Assembly (NCBI GenBank): GCA_963720705.1
Contig: CAVRGJ010000002.1
Coordinates: forward strand, 372,001 to 436,000
DNA length: 64,000 nucleotides
Direction of reading: 5' to 3'
Source of the DNA: DASWJZ01 sp963720705
Lineage (GTDB): Bacteria > Pseudomonadota > Alphaproteobacteria > Rhizobiales > Afifellaceae
Of this stretch, positions 55,960 to 64,000 are shown in pieces. The notes below the pieces were generated by a model, which was given only the letters and a program-made list of their open reading frames with translations, searched no databases and was not told the origin of the DNA. Both the position numbers and the translations under genes were made by a program. Each line of letters begins with the position of its first letter. Positions within the stretch are counted from its first letter, which is position 1.

Positions 55960-56364
55960 TTAGAGCTTCGGCGTCTTCTGCCGGCCGAAAGTTCCGATCG
56001 GATTGCCCTGCGGACTGATCTTCATGATCGGCCTGACTTCGATCGAGCCGTATTTGGCGAGCGGGATCTTCGCTGCCAGCTGGATCGCTTCGTTCAGGTC
56101 GCGGGCATTGATCAGAATGAAGCCGCCGAGCTGTTCCTTGGTCTCGGCGAAGGGACCGTCGGTGGTCGACATCTTGCCGCTACGCACGCGGACGGTCACC
56201 GCGGAAGAGACCGGCTCCAGCGCCTGCGCGACGATCAGATGGCCACCGCGTTCGAGCTCGTCATCGTAGGCCATCGAATCGCGGTCGATCGCCTGCTTCT
56301 CCGCCGGCGAGAGCGTCGCATCGAGCTCCTTCGTCGGCAACCAGACCTGGCAGAGATATTCCAT
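55960..56364 (-). CDS. YCII family (DGPF) protein
   Basis: A 134-residue protein with the YCII ferredoxin-like core and the DGPF motif (STTDGPFAETKEQLGGFILI). ATG 56364 is chosen over the GTG one codon upstream. It precedes and probably co-transcribes with the ECF42 sigma gene, the characteristic pairing of that sigma group. The biochemical role of these DGPF proteins is unsettled. Confidence 0.93.
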   Translation of the reverse strand: MEYLCQVWLPTKELDATLSPAEKQAIDRDSMAYDDELERGGHLIVAQALEPVSSAVTVRVRSGKMSTTDGPFAETKEQLGGFILINARDLNEAIQLAAKIPLAKYGSIEVRPIMKISPQGNPIGTFGRQKTPKL

Positions 56365-56536
56365 CACGCCCTCCGCACCCGCACGCGGCCATTCTCACCC
56401 TCTTGTCGATTGGCGCTCCCTGAAATCGACAAGACCGTGAAATTTTCTTTTCGGGCGAATTTCCGCCCGACATGTCGAATCCCGATCCATGCGCACGACC
56501 AGGAGCAGACGCGACGCATTTCGAAGGGAATCGAAG

Positions 56537-56758
56537 ATGCATATCCTGGACGCGGCAATGGCTGCCGCACTGCTCGACCGCTCGCACCCAAAGCGCCCGA
56601 CGGAACTTAACGACGCCCGGCGCGACGGGATACGAAGCCTGGCCCGGGTCGGCATCGCGCTGGGTGCCGTCGCACTGTTCTACGTGACCATGGAAGCCGC
56701 AAGCCGGACGGCACCGCGCGGCGATGAGCCGCGCGTGGCTATCGAGCGGCTGAATTGA
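56537..56758 (+). CDS. Small single-helix membrane protein
   Basis: A 73-residue frame starting MHILDAAMAAALLDRSHPKR with one hydrophobic segment (VGIALGAVALFYVTM) and a short polar tail. The open frame continues upstream to 56489. Its 3' end overlaps the convergent OsmC gene by 20 bases. Unknown function; plausible from composition only. Confidence 0.5.
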   Translation: MHILDAAMAAALLDRSHPKRPTELNDARRDGIRSLARVGIALGAVALFYVTMEAASRTAPRGDEPRVAIERLN

Positions 56759-57254
56759 TCGATGCCGCGACCGGCGGGGCGGAACGGAGCGTCTGCAGCA
56801 CGACGCAATAGCGCTCGGTGAGCTTCAGGAGCTGGTCGAGCTTCTCCTGCGGCGCGTCGCTCTCGACGTCGAAGGCGAGGCGGATGTCGCGGAAGCCGAC
56901 CGGGGCCTCACGGTCGACGGCGAGCGTCCCGCGGAAATCAAGGTCACCCTCGGCGCGGACGGTCGCGGATTTGAGCTCAACGCCGATCGCGGTCGCGACG
57001 GCCTTCAGCGTCACGCCGGCGCAGGCGACGAGCGCTTCCAGCAGCATGTCGCCCGAGCAGGCCTCCATGCCCGAGCCGCCGGTCGCCGGATGCAGGCCCG
57101 CAGTGACGAGCGCGCGGCCGGTTTCCACCTTGCAGGCGATCTTGGCGTCGTCGATCGAGCCCTCAGCCTTCAGCGTGATGACCGCGGAGCCGGGGTCGCT
57201 GCGGTACTTCTCCTTAAGCGGCGCCTGCGTGGCGCGCAGGGTCTCGGCGTCCAT
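56739..57254 (-). CDS. OsmC/Ohr family peroxiredoxin-like protein
   Basis: A 171-residue protein starting MDAETLRATQAPLKEKYRSD, with the OsmC core: TGGSGMEACSGDMLLEALVA carrying the first Cys and LTERYCVVLQTLRSAPP carrying the second. These two thiols reduce organic hydroperoxides in the family. GGAG lies eight bases before ATG 57254; an ATG ten codons upstream is possible. Confidence 0.9.
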   Translation of the reverse strand: MDAETLRATQAPLKEKYRSDPGSAVITLKAEGSIDDAKIACKVETGRALVTAGLHPATGGSGMEACSGDMLLEALVACAGVTLKAVATAIGVELKSATVRAEGDLDFRGTLAVDREAPVGFRDIRLAFDVESDAPQEKLDQLLKLTERYCVVLQTLRSAPPVAASINSAAR

Positions 57255-57306
57255 CGTGCTTTCTCCGAAGCTGATTGCCATCATGTCGGGGGACTGTGGC
57301 GAGGAT

Positions 57307-57624
57307 TCAATCCGGAAGCAGCCAGACAAAGATCGGGCCGACGCCAGTCCCGCCGTAGAGGCAGACGAAGCGCACGCGCGTCGATCCGGCGGCGGACTCG
57401 AGCGTCGCCGGCCCATGTAGCACCGCCGACACGTATTCCTTGCCGGCCGTCACCTCGGCCTTGTCGAAATTCAGCGCGTCGCGGTCGATGTGGAGTCGCG
57501 AATTGCGCGACTCCTTCGGGAAATCGAACGCCGCGAGGCTCTCGCATTCCGACACCTCGTCGGCGAAGGCTGGAAATGGTGCGGTAAGCGGAAGAAGCGT
57601 TGCAAGCGCGAAGAGGGCTTTCAC
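57307..57624 (-). CDS. Small secreted protein of unknown function
   Basis: A 105-residue protein with a signal peptide (ALFALATLLPLTAPFPAFA) and a mature domain with FPKESRNSRLHIDRDALNFD, ending CLYGGTGVGPIFVWLLPD; two cysteines may pair. The GTG start at 57624 overlaps the leuD TGA (GTGA), so it is coupled to leuD. No family recognised. Confidence 0.74.
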   Translation of the reverse strand: MKALFALATLLPLTAPFPAFADEVSECESLAAFDFPKESRNSRLHIDRDALNFDKAEVTAGKEYVSAVLHGPATLESAAGSTRVRFVCLYGGTGVGPIFVWLLPD

Positions 57625-58226
57625 ACCCAAGGCCGATCGTTCTCGTGCTTGGTCTCGTAAGCCTTGATCGCGTCTGCTTTCTGCTCGGTCAGCCCGATGC
57701 CGTCGAGGCCGTTCAGGAGGCAATGCTTCTTGAACGGGTCGATCTCGAACTTCACTACGCCGCCGTCCGGCCCGTAGATCTCCTGCTTCTCAAGATCGAT
57801 CGTGAGCGTCGCGTTGGCGCCGCGCTCCGCGTCGTCCATCAGCTTCTCCAAGTCCTCCGGTTTGACGATCGCGGGGAGGAGGCCGTTCTGGAAGCAGTTC
57901 GTGTAGAAGATGTCGGCGAAGCTCGTGGAGATGACGCAGGTGATGCCATAGTCCTTGAGCGCCCATGGGGCATGCTCGCGGCTTGAGCCGCAGCCGAAAT
58001 TGTCGCCGGCGACAATGATTTTAGCGTCCTTGTAGGCCGGCTTGTTCAAGACGAAATCGGGGTTGTCCGAGCCGTCGTCGTTGTAGCGCCATTCGGAGAA
58101 AAGGCCCTTGCCGAGGCCGCTCCGCAGGATCGTCTTCAGATATTGCTTCGGGATGATCGCGTCGGTGTCGACATTGACGCGTGGGATCGGCGCGGCGACG
58201 GCAGTGAGGGTGGTGAACTTGTCCAT
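57621..58226 (-). CDS. leuD: 3-isopropylmalate dehydratase small subunit
   Basis: A 201-residue swivel-domain subunit of the leucine pathway isomerase: VDTDAIIPKQYLKTILRSGL, AGDNFGCGSSREHAPWALKD and STSFADIFYTNCFQNGLLPA. Length fits the long LeuD type. It needs LeuC, which is not in this window. Followed without gap by a small secreted protein gene. Confidence 0.97.
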   Translation of the reverse strand: MDKFTTLTAVAAPIPRVNVDTDAIIPKQYLKTILRSGLGKGLFSEWRYNDDGSDNPDFVLNKPAYKDAKIIVAGDNFGCGSSREHAPWALKDYGITCVISTSFADIFYTNCFQNGLLPAIVKPEDLEKLMDDAERGANATLTIDLEKQEIYGPDGGVVKFEIDPFKKHCLLNGLDGIGLTEQKADAIKAYETKHENDRPWV

Positions 58227-58320
58227 GGGAACGCTCCTTGCGCGCGCTACTTAGGCCGGGACGGAAGGGAATGCAAAGAGCGTCAGCAGACGCCTGACCA
58301 GAATTGCAAAGGCGTGACGA

Positions 58321-58746
58321 TCATGGCTTGTCGCGCGTTAGAGTGCCCGAAGCCGTTATCGGCTTGCCGTGCCACTCGCCGGTCCAGGACCAGTGCATGA
58401 CATCGCCCGATACGGTGACGTTAATCGTACCGTCGATGCAGCGGCCGGCCTCCCCGGCTCGCCCCGTCGTGCCGGCAATCGTTTCGCGGAATTGATAAGT
58501 TCCCTTTTTCCCCGTGCCCGAGAGTTTGCCGGAGCAATTCAGGGACGGGTAGTCGCTCGTTCCGCGGTCCTCCGCGTCGAATTCCATGAAAGCCGGGTAG
58601 GTCTGGCCGTCCGATTGCTGAACCACGCCCGCCCATTTTCCCGTGATGTCGCCATCGGCCATCGCCGAGGGCGTGGCGAGGAGCAGAGACGCGACGCTCG
58701 TTGCGAGGATGAACCAAAGAGACGTGATGCGGACGCAAGAGCTCAT
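58321..58746 (-). CDS. Small secreted protein of unknown function
   Basis: A 141-residue protein with a signal peptide ending ATPSAMA and a mature part that looks like a lipocalin-like or DUF-type beta barrel: DITGKWAGVVQQSDGQTYPA, YPSLNCSGKLSGTGKKGTYQ and HWSWTGEWHGKPITASGTLT. Two cysteines. Start MSSCVRITSL at 58746. Function unknown. Confidence 0.74.
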   Translation of the reverse strand: MSSCVRITSLWFILATSVASLLLATPSAMADGDITGKWAGVVQQSDGQTYPAFMEFDAEDRGTSDYPSLNCSGKLSGTGKKGTYQFRETIAGTTGRAGEAGRCIDGTINVTVSGDVMHWSWTGEWHGKPITASGTLTRDKP

Positions 58747-58943
58747 GCGTTCTCTTTTCGTCTTTGCGATCGGGGCGCGGGGGTCGTCGGCCGGGACGTA
58801 CATCAACGATGCGCCTTCGTCAGCAGAGAAATATTCGCAGGCTCCGTCAGCCCGAACCGGTAACGGCGCCAATCGCGGATTTATGAGAATCCGTCGTTCG
58901 GCTTTCAGATATATGGCTGCCGAGGAAGTCGTCGCCGAAGGAG

Positions 58944-59579
58944 ATGAAATTGAAGCTCTACAACGCCAACCTTTCGCCGAACGCCCTTCGCGTCCGTGCA
59001 GTCGCAAACGAACTCGGAATCGATCTCGACATCATCACAGTCGACTTAAGGAAGGGCGAGAACAAGACCGCGTCCTATCTGGCGATGAATCCGAACGGCA
59101 AGGTGCCGGTGCTCGTCGACGGCGACTTCGTTCTCTGGGAGAGCCGCGCCATCAACGGGTATCTCGCGAGCCTCAAGGGCAAGCTCTACCCGCAAAATGC
59201 GAAGCACCGCGCGGTGGTTGACCAATGGACTTACTGGCACGCAGTTCACCTCGGCCCGACCACGCAGCGGGTCGTCTTCGAGCGCTTCCTCAAGAAGATG
59301 TTCGGCATGGGCGAGCCCGACGAGAAGGCGATCGAACCTTCGCTCAAGGAACTCGCGCAATTTCTCCCTATCCTCGATGCCAACCTCGCCGACAAGGACT
59401 GGGTTGCCGGTGAATTGAGTATTGCCGACTTCGCGGTGGCGAGCACCTTCGTCTACCGCAAGGGCGCCCGCATCACGCTCGACGACACCCCGCACATCGC
59501 CGCCTGGCTCGCGCGGATCGAAGCCCGCCCGTCGTGGCAGGCCGCTGCGGCGCCGATCGAGGCTATGATGAAGGGGTGA
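58944..59579 (+). CDS. Glutathione S-transferase
   Basis: A 211-residue GST (theta/beta-like). The N-terminal domain has KLYNANLSPNALRVRAVAN with a Ser active-site candidate, NPNGKVPVLVDGDFVLWESR with the cis-Pro and the Glu-Ser gamma-Glu contact. The helical domain ends VAGELSIADFAVASTFVY. AAGGAG abuts the ATG at 58944; the TTG two codons later has ideal spacing and may be the true start. Confidence 0.91.
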   Translation: MKLKLYNANLSPNALRVRAVANELGIDLDIITVDLRKGENKTASYLAMNPNGKVPVLVDGDFVLWESRAINGYLASLKGKLYPQNAKHRAVVDQWTYWHAVHLGPTTQRVVFERFLKKMFGMGEPDEKAIEPSLKELAQFLPILDANLADKDWVAGELSIADFAVASTFVYRKGARITLDDTPHIAAWLARIEARPSWQAAAAPIEAMMKG

Positions 59580-59595
59580 CGCTCAGCGTCAGCCG

Positions 59596-60495
59596 CTACT
59601 CGATAGGCGCGCCGACTACGGCATTTGCCGGCGCCGGCTTGTGGACGGCGACGCCGGCCATGACGAGGAGAATGCCGAGAATGTCTCGTGCGCTCGGCAC
59701 CTGCGCGAGCACGATCGCGCCGACGATGGTGGCGGTGGCCGGAAGAAGCGCGAGGAGCAGCGCAAAGCTCGCGCGCGGCAGCCGCGACATCGCGAGCTGA
59801 TCGGAGATGTAGGGGATCACCGACGAAGAGACGCCGACGCAGAAGCCTGCAGCAATGAGCAGCGGATCGGAGAACGCGCCGAGCGCCTGAAGGAAGCCGA
59901 TCGGCATGACGAAGACGAAGGCGGCCGCCATCGCCGCGCCGAGACGCGCAACGCCGCCCGACGCGCCACCCTCGGCAGCCTTGTGGCCAAGCACGATGTA
60001 GCCGACGAAAAGCGCGCCGTTCAGGAACGCCCAGAGCAGCCCGAGCGGATCGCTCGACCATTTCACGTCGATCAGGATGAAGACGCCGACGAGGGTCAGC
60101 GCCAGCGCCGAGAAGTTGCGGGGTGTTCTCAGCCCGTAGAGCGCGACGCCGATCGTGCCGACGAATTCGATCGCCGCGACCAGGCTGATCGGCAGGCGGT
60201 CGAGCGCCAGATAGAAGGCGCAATTCATCACGGCGAGGCAGGCTCCGAGGCCAAGGATCAAAAGACGCTCGCGAGGATCCGCGCGGGCGAAGGTTCTCCA
60301 CGGCTTGGTGACCGGAGCGAACACGATTGCCGCCGTCGCGATCCTGAGCCAGGCGACCCCGAGCACACCGACCGACGGGAAGAGCAGCACGGCGAAGGAA
60401 GGGCCGAGATAGTGGAAGATTGCGCTGACCCCGAACCAGGCGTGCGGCGGCACGATTTCGGCGGTGTCGGTCAGCGTTGCACTGCGAATGCTCAT
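59596..60495 (-). CDS. EamA family (DMT superfamily) metabolite exporter
   Basis: A 299-residue transporter with ten hydrophobic segments in two EamA repeats (first: IFHYLGPSFAVLLFPSVGVL; second: LGLLWAFLNGALFVGYIVLG), closest to RhtA/threonine-homoserine type exporters in layout. Start MSIRSATLTD at 60495. It faces an Lrp family gene across 89 bp, a common pairing in which Lrp controls the exporter in response to amino acids. Confidence 0.9.
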   Translation of the reverse strand: MSIRSATLTDTAEIVPPHAWFGVSAIFHYLGPSFAVLLFPSVGVLGVAWLRIATAAIVFAPVTKPWRTFARADPRERLLILGLGACLAVMNCAFYLALDRLPISLVAAIEFVGTIGVALYGLRTPRNFSALALTLVGVFILIDVKWSSDPLGLLWAFLNGALFVGYIVLGHKAAEGGASGGVARLGAAMAAAFVFVMPIGFLQALGAFSDPLLIAAGFCVGVSSSVIPYISDQLAMSRLPRASFALLLALLPATATIVGAIVLAQVPSARDILGILLVMAGVAVHKPAPANAVVGAPIE

Positions 60496-60525
60496 ACCTG
60501 AGAGGTTGAAGGGAATTCGGGACGA

Positions 60526-60566
60526 TTGGCATGCCAACAGCAAAGCGATATGTTGATTTGGCAAAT
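60526..60566. promoter_or_regulatory. Palindromes in the EamA/Lrp divergent promoter region
   Basis: A perfect 12-bp palindrome TTGGCATGCCAA lies at 60526-60537, and ATTTG-G-CAAAT, an interrupted palindrome, at 60556-60566. Both share the TTGGCA/TTTGGCAA theme and sit between divergent starts, so they are good candidate sites for the Lrp family protein. Confidence 0.55.
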
Positions 60567-60584
60567 TTATGCTAGGAAAAGGCG

Positions 60585-61061
60585 ATGAAACGCCTTCGAT
60601 ATCAAAATAGCGGCATCGACGCGACCGACGTGAAAATCCTGCGCGCGCTTTCGCAGGACGCGCGGGTGACGATGGCGGAGCTCGCACGCAAGGCGGGGCT
60701 TTCCGCGCCGAGCGTGACGGAGCGTGTCCGCCGGCTGGAAGAGGTGGGAATCGTCAGCGGCTATGTCGCGCAGATCGATCCGGCCGCGCTCGGCCTGCCG
60801 CTCGCTGCGTATCTGCGCGTTCGTCCGATACCGGGTCAGCTGGAGAAGGTGGCGGAGGTGTTGAACGGGCTCGCGGCAATCGTCGAATGCGACCGCGTCA
60901 CGGGCGAAGACTGCTTCATCGCAAAGGCGCATGTGCGCTCCATGCAGGAACTCGAAAAGGTCATCGACCAGATCATCCCGTTCGCGATGACCAACACGTC
61001 GATCATCCAGTCTTCGCCGGTCAAGCGACGCCTGCCGCCGCTTCCGTCGCTGCCCGCCTGA
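60585..61061 (+). CDS. Lrp/AsnC family transcriptional regulator
   Basis: A 158-residue protein: helix-turn-helix in ILRALSQDARVTMAELARKA, GLSAPSVTERVRRLEE, linker GYVAQIDPAALGLPL, then the RAM amino-acid binding domain with CDRVTGEDCFIAKAHVRSMQ. Typical length. Divergent from the EamA exporter, which it probably controls through the palindromes in between. Confidence 0.95.
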   Translation: MKRLRYQNSGIDATDVKILRALSQDARVTMAELARKAGLSAPSVTERVRRLEEVGIVSGYVAQIDPAALGLPLAAYLRVRPIPGQLEKVAEVLNGLAAIVECDRVTGEDCFIAKAHVRSMQELEKVIDQIIPFAMTNTSIIQSSPVKRRLPPLPSLPA

Positions 61062-61163
61062 TCCTCGCACGGCAGCCTCGGGCGCATTGAGCGCGTTGAT
61101 TGAGCGCAAAGCGCCCATTGGTGCCGGCGCCTAGCTTAGTCTTCGAGCGGATGGCGGGTCAGC

Positions 61164-62726
61164 ATGGCGCGGCGCTACGACGTCATCGTCATTGGGGCGG
61201 GGCTTGGCGGCCTGACGGCGGCGGCGTTGCTCGCGCGCTCCGGACGCAAGACGCTTCTTATCGAGCGGAACGCCTCGGTTGGCGGAGCGGCTTCGACCTA
61301 CAAGGTCGGCGACCTGACCATCGAGGCGTCGCTGCATGAGACGACCGATCCGCGAATTCCAGCCGATCCCAAACATCAGGTGCTCGCGCGCCTTGGCCTC
61401 CTCGATGCCGTCGAGTGGGTGCCAGTCGGCGCCCTCTATGAGGTGAGGGGCGGCCCGGTCGGCGCGCCCCTTTCGCTGCCCGATAGTTTTGCCGGCGCGC
61501 GCGCCGTTCTCGACGAGCGCTTTCCGGGGGTGCGCGCCGGCACTGCGGCGGTGCTGGGCGAGATGGAGCGCATCACGTCCGCTCTCGGCACGCTCGGTCG
61601 CGGCCGCGACGCCTTCCACGATCCCCGCGAGGGGCTCTCCGCGCTGCTGAAGCTCGAGCCGCTCGTGCTCCATTGGCGGCGCTCGCTCGGTGAGGTGTTC
61701 GCTCGGTATTTCGGCTCACACGAGGCCGTTAAGTGCGCCCTTGCCGCCAACCTTCCCTACTATCACGACGACCCCGATACTTTGTGGTGGATCTTCTTCG
61801 CCGTCGCCCAGGGCAGCTACCTGCAGTCCGGCGGACATTACGTCCGCGGCGGATCGCAGCGGCTGAGCGACGCGCTGGCCGGCGCCTTCAAGTCCGCCGG
61901 CGGCGAGATCGCGCTCGGCCACACGGCGACGGGCATCAAGCTCGATGCCGAGGGCCGGCCGCGAAGCGTTCTGCACGCGGATCGGAACGGAGGCGATGAA
62001 GAGGAAGCGGAGGCGCCGATCGTCGTCGGCAATGCGGCGCCCGCGGTGCTCGCCGGCATGCTTCCGGAAGCGTCGCGGGCGGAATTCCTCTCTCCCTATG
62101 CCGGGCGGGCGTCTTCGATCTCGCTCTTCTCGGCGACCTACGGCCTCTCGGTTCGTCCGGCGGAGCTCGGGGTCAGGTCGTATTCGACCTTCCTGCTGCC
62201 GTCCTGGATGGAGACGCTGGCGGACTTCCGCGAGAGCAGCCTTCTCTTGCGCTCGATTCCCGCCGACCGGTCGCCCGCGATGACCGTGGTGGACTATTCC
62301 GCGATCGATTCCGGCCTCGGCGGACCGCCTTTTCCGGTCGCCGTGGTCGGCCCCGATCGGCTGGACAACTGGGCGGGCCTCGACAAAGCGACCTACGAAG
62401 AGAAGCGCGCGCGTTGGAGCGAAGCTGTCGTCGCGACCATCGACCGTGAGTTTCCGGGATTTGGATCGCACGTCGTTGCCTCGCAGTTCTCCACGGCGCG
62501 CTCGCTCGCCAGCTACCTCAATACGCCTAACGGCGCCGTCTACGGATTTGCGCCAACGCCGCCGAAGGGCGGGATCTGGCACGGCGTTGAGCGCTCGCCG
62601 AACACGGCGATTCCCGGCCTTTTCCTGGCGTCGTCCTACGCCGGATCCGGCGGCTTCACCGGGGCAATTCGCGCCGGAGGGAGTGCGGCCGACGCGGTCA
62701 TCGTCGCGGGCGGGGCGGCGCGCTGA
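61164..62726 (+). CDS. Phytoene-dehydrogenase-like FAD-dependent oxidoreductase
   Basis: A 520-residue flavoprotein with the N-terminal FAD dinucleotide motif DVIVIGAGLGGLTAAALLAR, GGAASTYKVGDLTIEAS, and the C-terminal family motif PGLFLASSYAGSGGFTGAIR. This is the CrtI/CrtISO/retinol-saturase superfamily. No carotenoid genes are adjacent, so a role in carotenoid synthesis is not supported by context. ATG 61164. Confidence 0.9.
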   Translation: MARRYDVIVIGAGLGGLTAAALLARSGRKTLLIERNASVGGAASTYKVGDLTIEASLHETTDPRIPADPKHQVLARLGLLDAVEWVPVGALYEVRGGPVGAPLSLPDSFAGARAVLDERFPGVRAGTAAVLGEMERITSALGTLGRGRDAFHDPREGLSALLKLEPLVLHWRRSLGEVFARYFGSHEAVKCALAANLPYYHDDPDTLWWIFFAVAQGSYLQSGGHYVRGGSQRLSDALAGAFKSAGGEIALGHTATGIKLDAEGRPRSVLHADRNGGDEEEAEAPIVVGNAAPAVLAGMLPEASRAEFLSPYAGRASSISLFSATYGLSVRPAELGVRSYSTFLLPSWMETLADFRESSLLLRSIPADRSPAMTVVDYSAIDSGLGGPPFPVAVVGPDRLDNWAGLDKATYEEKRARWSEAVVATIDREFPGFGSHVVASQFSTARSLASYLNTPNGAVYGFAPTPPKGGIWHGVERSPNTAIPGLFLASSYAGSGGFTGAIRAGGSAADAVIVAGGAAR

Positions 62727-62739
62727 CGATAGGCTCGAC

Positions 62740-64000
62740 CTACCCTTTGCAGGCGGCGGCGCGGGAGAGGAGTAGCGCGCGCTCGCGCGCGTTCTTAGTC
62801 AGGGCGGCGGCGCGCTCGAATTCGGCGCGTGCTTCTTCGAGCCGGCCGAGCTTCTTCAGGAAGTCGCCGCGCACGCTCGGCAGAAGGTGATAGTGCTTCA
62901 GCGCCGGCTCGCTGACGAGGCGGTCGACGATGACAAGCCCGGCACCCGGACCCGACGCCATCGAGACGGCCACTGCACGGTTCAGCTCTACGACGGGGGA
63001 GGGGATCGTTTCGCCCAGTCGCTCGTAGAGCGCGACGATGCGCCGCCAGTCGGTCGCGTCGGCCGTCGCGGCGCGGGCGTGGCAGGCGGCGATTGCGGCC
63101 TGCAACGCGTACGGCCCGAGCGCAGTCCCCTGCGCCTGCGCAACCGTCTCGGCGCGCTCGAGCGCGGCAAGACCGCGGCGGACCAGAAGGCGGTCCCAGA
63201 GCGCGCGGTTCTGGTCGAGGAGGAGGATCGGCGCGCCGTCGGCGTCTGTGCGCGCGTTGAAGCGCGAGGCCTGGATCTCCATCAGCGCGACGAGGCCGAG
63301 AACCTCCGGTTCGTTCGGAGCGAGCGCTGCGAGGATGCGGCCGAGGCGGAGCGCTTCGTCCGCAAGCGGCGGGCGCATCCATTCGTCGCCGCCGGTCGCC
63401 GTATAGCCTTCGTTGAAGATCAGGTAGACGACTTCGAGCACCGAAGCGAGACGCTGGCTCAGCTCTTCGCCGCGCGGGACTTCAAAGGGAACCTGCTTCT
63501 CCGCGAGCGTTTTCTTCGCGCGCACGATGCGCTGCTGGATCGTCGGCTCCGGCGCCAGGAAAGCGCGGGCGATCTCCTCCGTCGCCAGACCGCCGACGAG
63601 ACGCAGCGTCAGCGCCACGCGCGCCTCGGTCGACAGCACCGGGTGGCAGGCAGTGAAGATCAAGCTCAGGAGATCGTCGCCGATATCGTCGTCGAGCGCG
63701 GCATCGATGTCGGGCGTGGTGTCCTGCTCCTCTTCAAGGTCGCGGCCGATCTCGGCGTGCTTCAGCGCCTGCATCTTCGCGCGGCGGAGGCGATCGATGG
63801 CGCGGCGCTTGGCGGTCGCCATCAGCCAGGCGCCGGGCTTTTCCGGCACGCCGGATTTCGGCCAGGTCTCGAGCGCCGCGACGAGCGCGTCCTGCGCCAA
63901 TTCCTCGGCCAAGCCCACGTCGCGCACCATCCGGGTCACCCCGGCGATGAGCTTCGCCTGCTCGATCCGGAAGATCGCTTCGATCGTGCGGTTGGTGTCG
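62740..64000 (-). CDS. ECF42-type RNA polymerase sigma factor (5' end outside window)
   Basis: The frame stays open to the window edge, where it reads TIEAIFRIEQAKLIAGVTRM, the usual beginning of ECF42 factors, so only a few codons are missing. Regions 2 and 4 are VGLAEELAQDALVAALETWP and GLATEEIARAFLAPEPTIQQ; the C-terminal extension has VYLIFNEGYTATGGDEW and SPVVELNRAVAVSMASG. It is the second ECF42 in 10 kb and differs clearly from the one at 54717-55949. Its YCII partner, if present, should lie just beyond the edge. Confidence 0.95.
   Translation of the reverse strand, partial: DTNRTIEAIFRIEQAKLIAGVTRMVRDVGLAEELAQDALVAALETWPKSGVPEKPGAWLMATAKRRAIDRLRRAKMQALKHAEIGRDLEEEQDTTPDIDAALDDDIGDDLLSLIFTACHPVLSTEARVALTLRLVGGLATEEIARAFLAPEPTIQQRIVRAKKTLAEKQVPFEVPRGEELSQRLASVLEVVYLIFNEGYTATGGDEWMRPPLADEALRLGRILAALAPNEPEVLGLVALMEIQASRFNARTDADGAPILLLDQNRALWDRLLVRRGLAALERAETVAQAQGTALGPYALQAAIAACHARAATADATDWRRIVALYERLGETIPSPVVELNRAVAVSMASGPGAGLVIVDRLVSEPALKHYHLLPSVRGDFLKKLGRLEEARAEFERAAALTKNARERALLLSRAAACKG

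Noticed and set aside
56430..56465. Terminator hairpin (cgggcg/cgcccg)
   Set aside because: The stem is only six bases and no T run follows on either strand.

Overview
The window reads as a chromosomal segment of a GC-rich alphaproteobacterium, most likely from the Hyphomicrobiales (Rhizobiales). The grounds are the gene order acnA / ccmABCDG / septation protein A / ftsY / mtaB / dapF, a LexA box of the alphaproteobacterial type (GAAC-N7-GAAC) before imuAB, families typical of that order (DUF2794, DUF1223, DUF4189), two ECF42-type sigma factors, two class III nucleotide cyclases, and dispersed palindromic repeats whose translations resemble ones common in Rhizobiales. No rRNA genes, CRISPR array, transposase or phage structural genes were seen.

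Layout. 1-10.3 kb: tRNA-Ala(CGC), an ECF sigma/anti-sigma pair, YggT and DUF167, a ParA-type ATPase, an acetyltransferase, two adenylate/guanylate cyclases, TypA/BipA and a CBS-containing site-2 protease. 10.4-17.9 kb: a MarR regulator coupled to a frameshifted Bcr/CflA exporter, a frameshifted M15-like peptidase, an unexplained hairpin-rich intergenic block, an ArsB/NhaD-type transporter coupled to argG, and a LysE exporter. 17.9-22.5 kb: an unusual locus with a Ser/Gly-repeat exported protein, an overlapping multi-spanning isoprenylcysteine-methyltransferase-like protein, a divergent LuxR-type regulator, an HU-like protein, and two related 32-codon reading frames at the edges. 22.7-25.5 kb: a copper-delivery cluster (Sco1, DUF2946, PCuAC, PCuAC-Sco fusion). 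25.5-30.7 kb: the SOS mutagenesis pair imuAB with its LexA box, thpR, a candidate small RNA, DUF2794, a GlcG/HbpS protein and a BI-1 family protein. 30.8-34.8 kb: a YbbAP-type ABC exporter divergent from a TesA-like esterase. 34.8-45.0 kb: DUF1223, aconitase, the cytochrome c maturation genes, DUF4189, septation protein A, ftsY and mtaB. 45.05-48.6 kb: a visibly AT-richer island of fragmentary membrane-protein genes lying between mtaB and dapF, which are usually neighbours. 48.6-64 kb: dapF, a run of small conserved genes ending in rpsU and cspA, two glutathione transferases, a second Bcr/CflA exporter, an ECF42 sigma/YCII pair, OsmC, leuD, an EamA exporter divergent from an Lrp regulator, a phytoene-dehydrogenase-like flavoprotein and a second ECF42 sigma factor cut by the window end.

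Two features stand out. Related ~98-bp palindromic elements sit inside the coding sequences of both mtaB and dapF and are read in the same peptide frame in both, which recalls the Rickettsia palindromic elements. The 17.9-22.1 kb locus has a gene combination I do not recognise as a described system. At least eight single-base frame breaks, several in normally essential genes (dapF twice, ccmG, mtaB), mean that residual sequencing error must be excluded before any of them is called a pseudogene.
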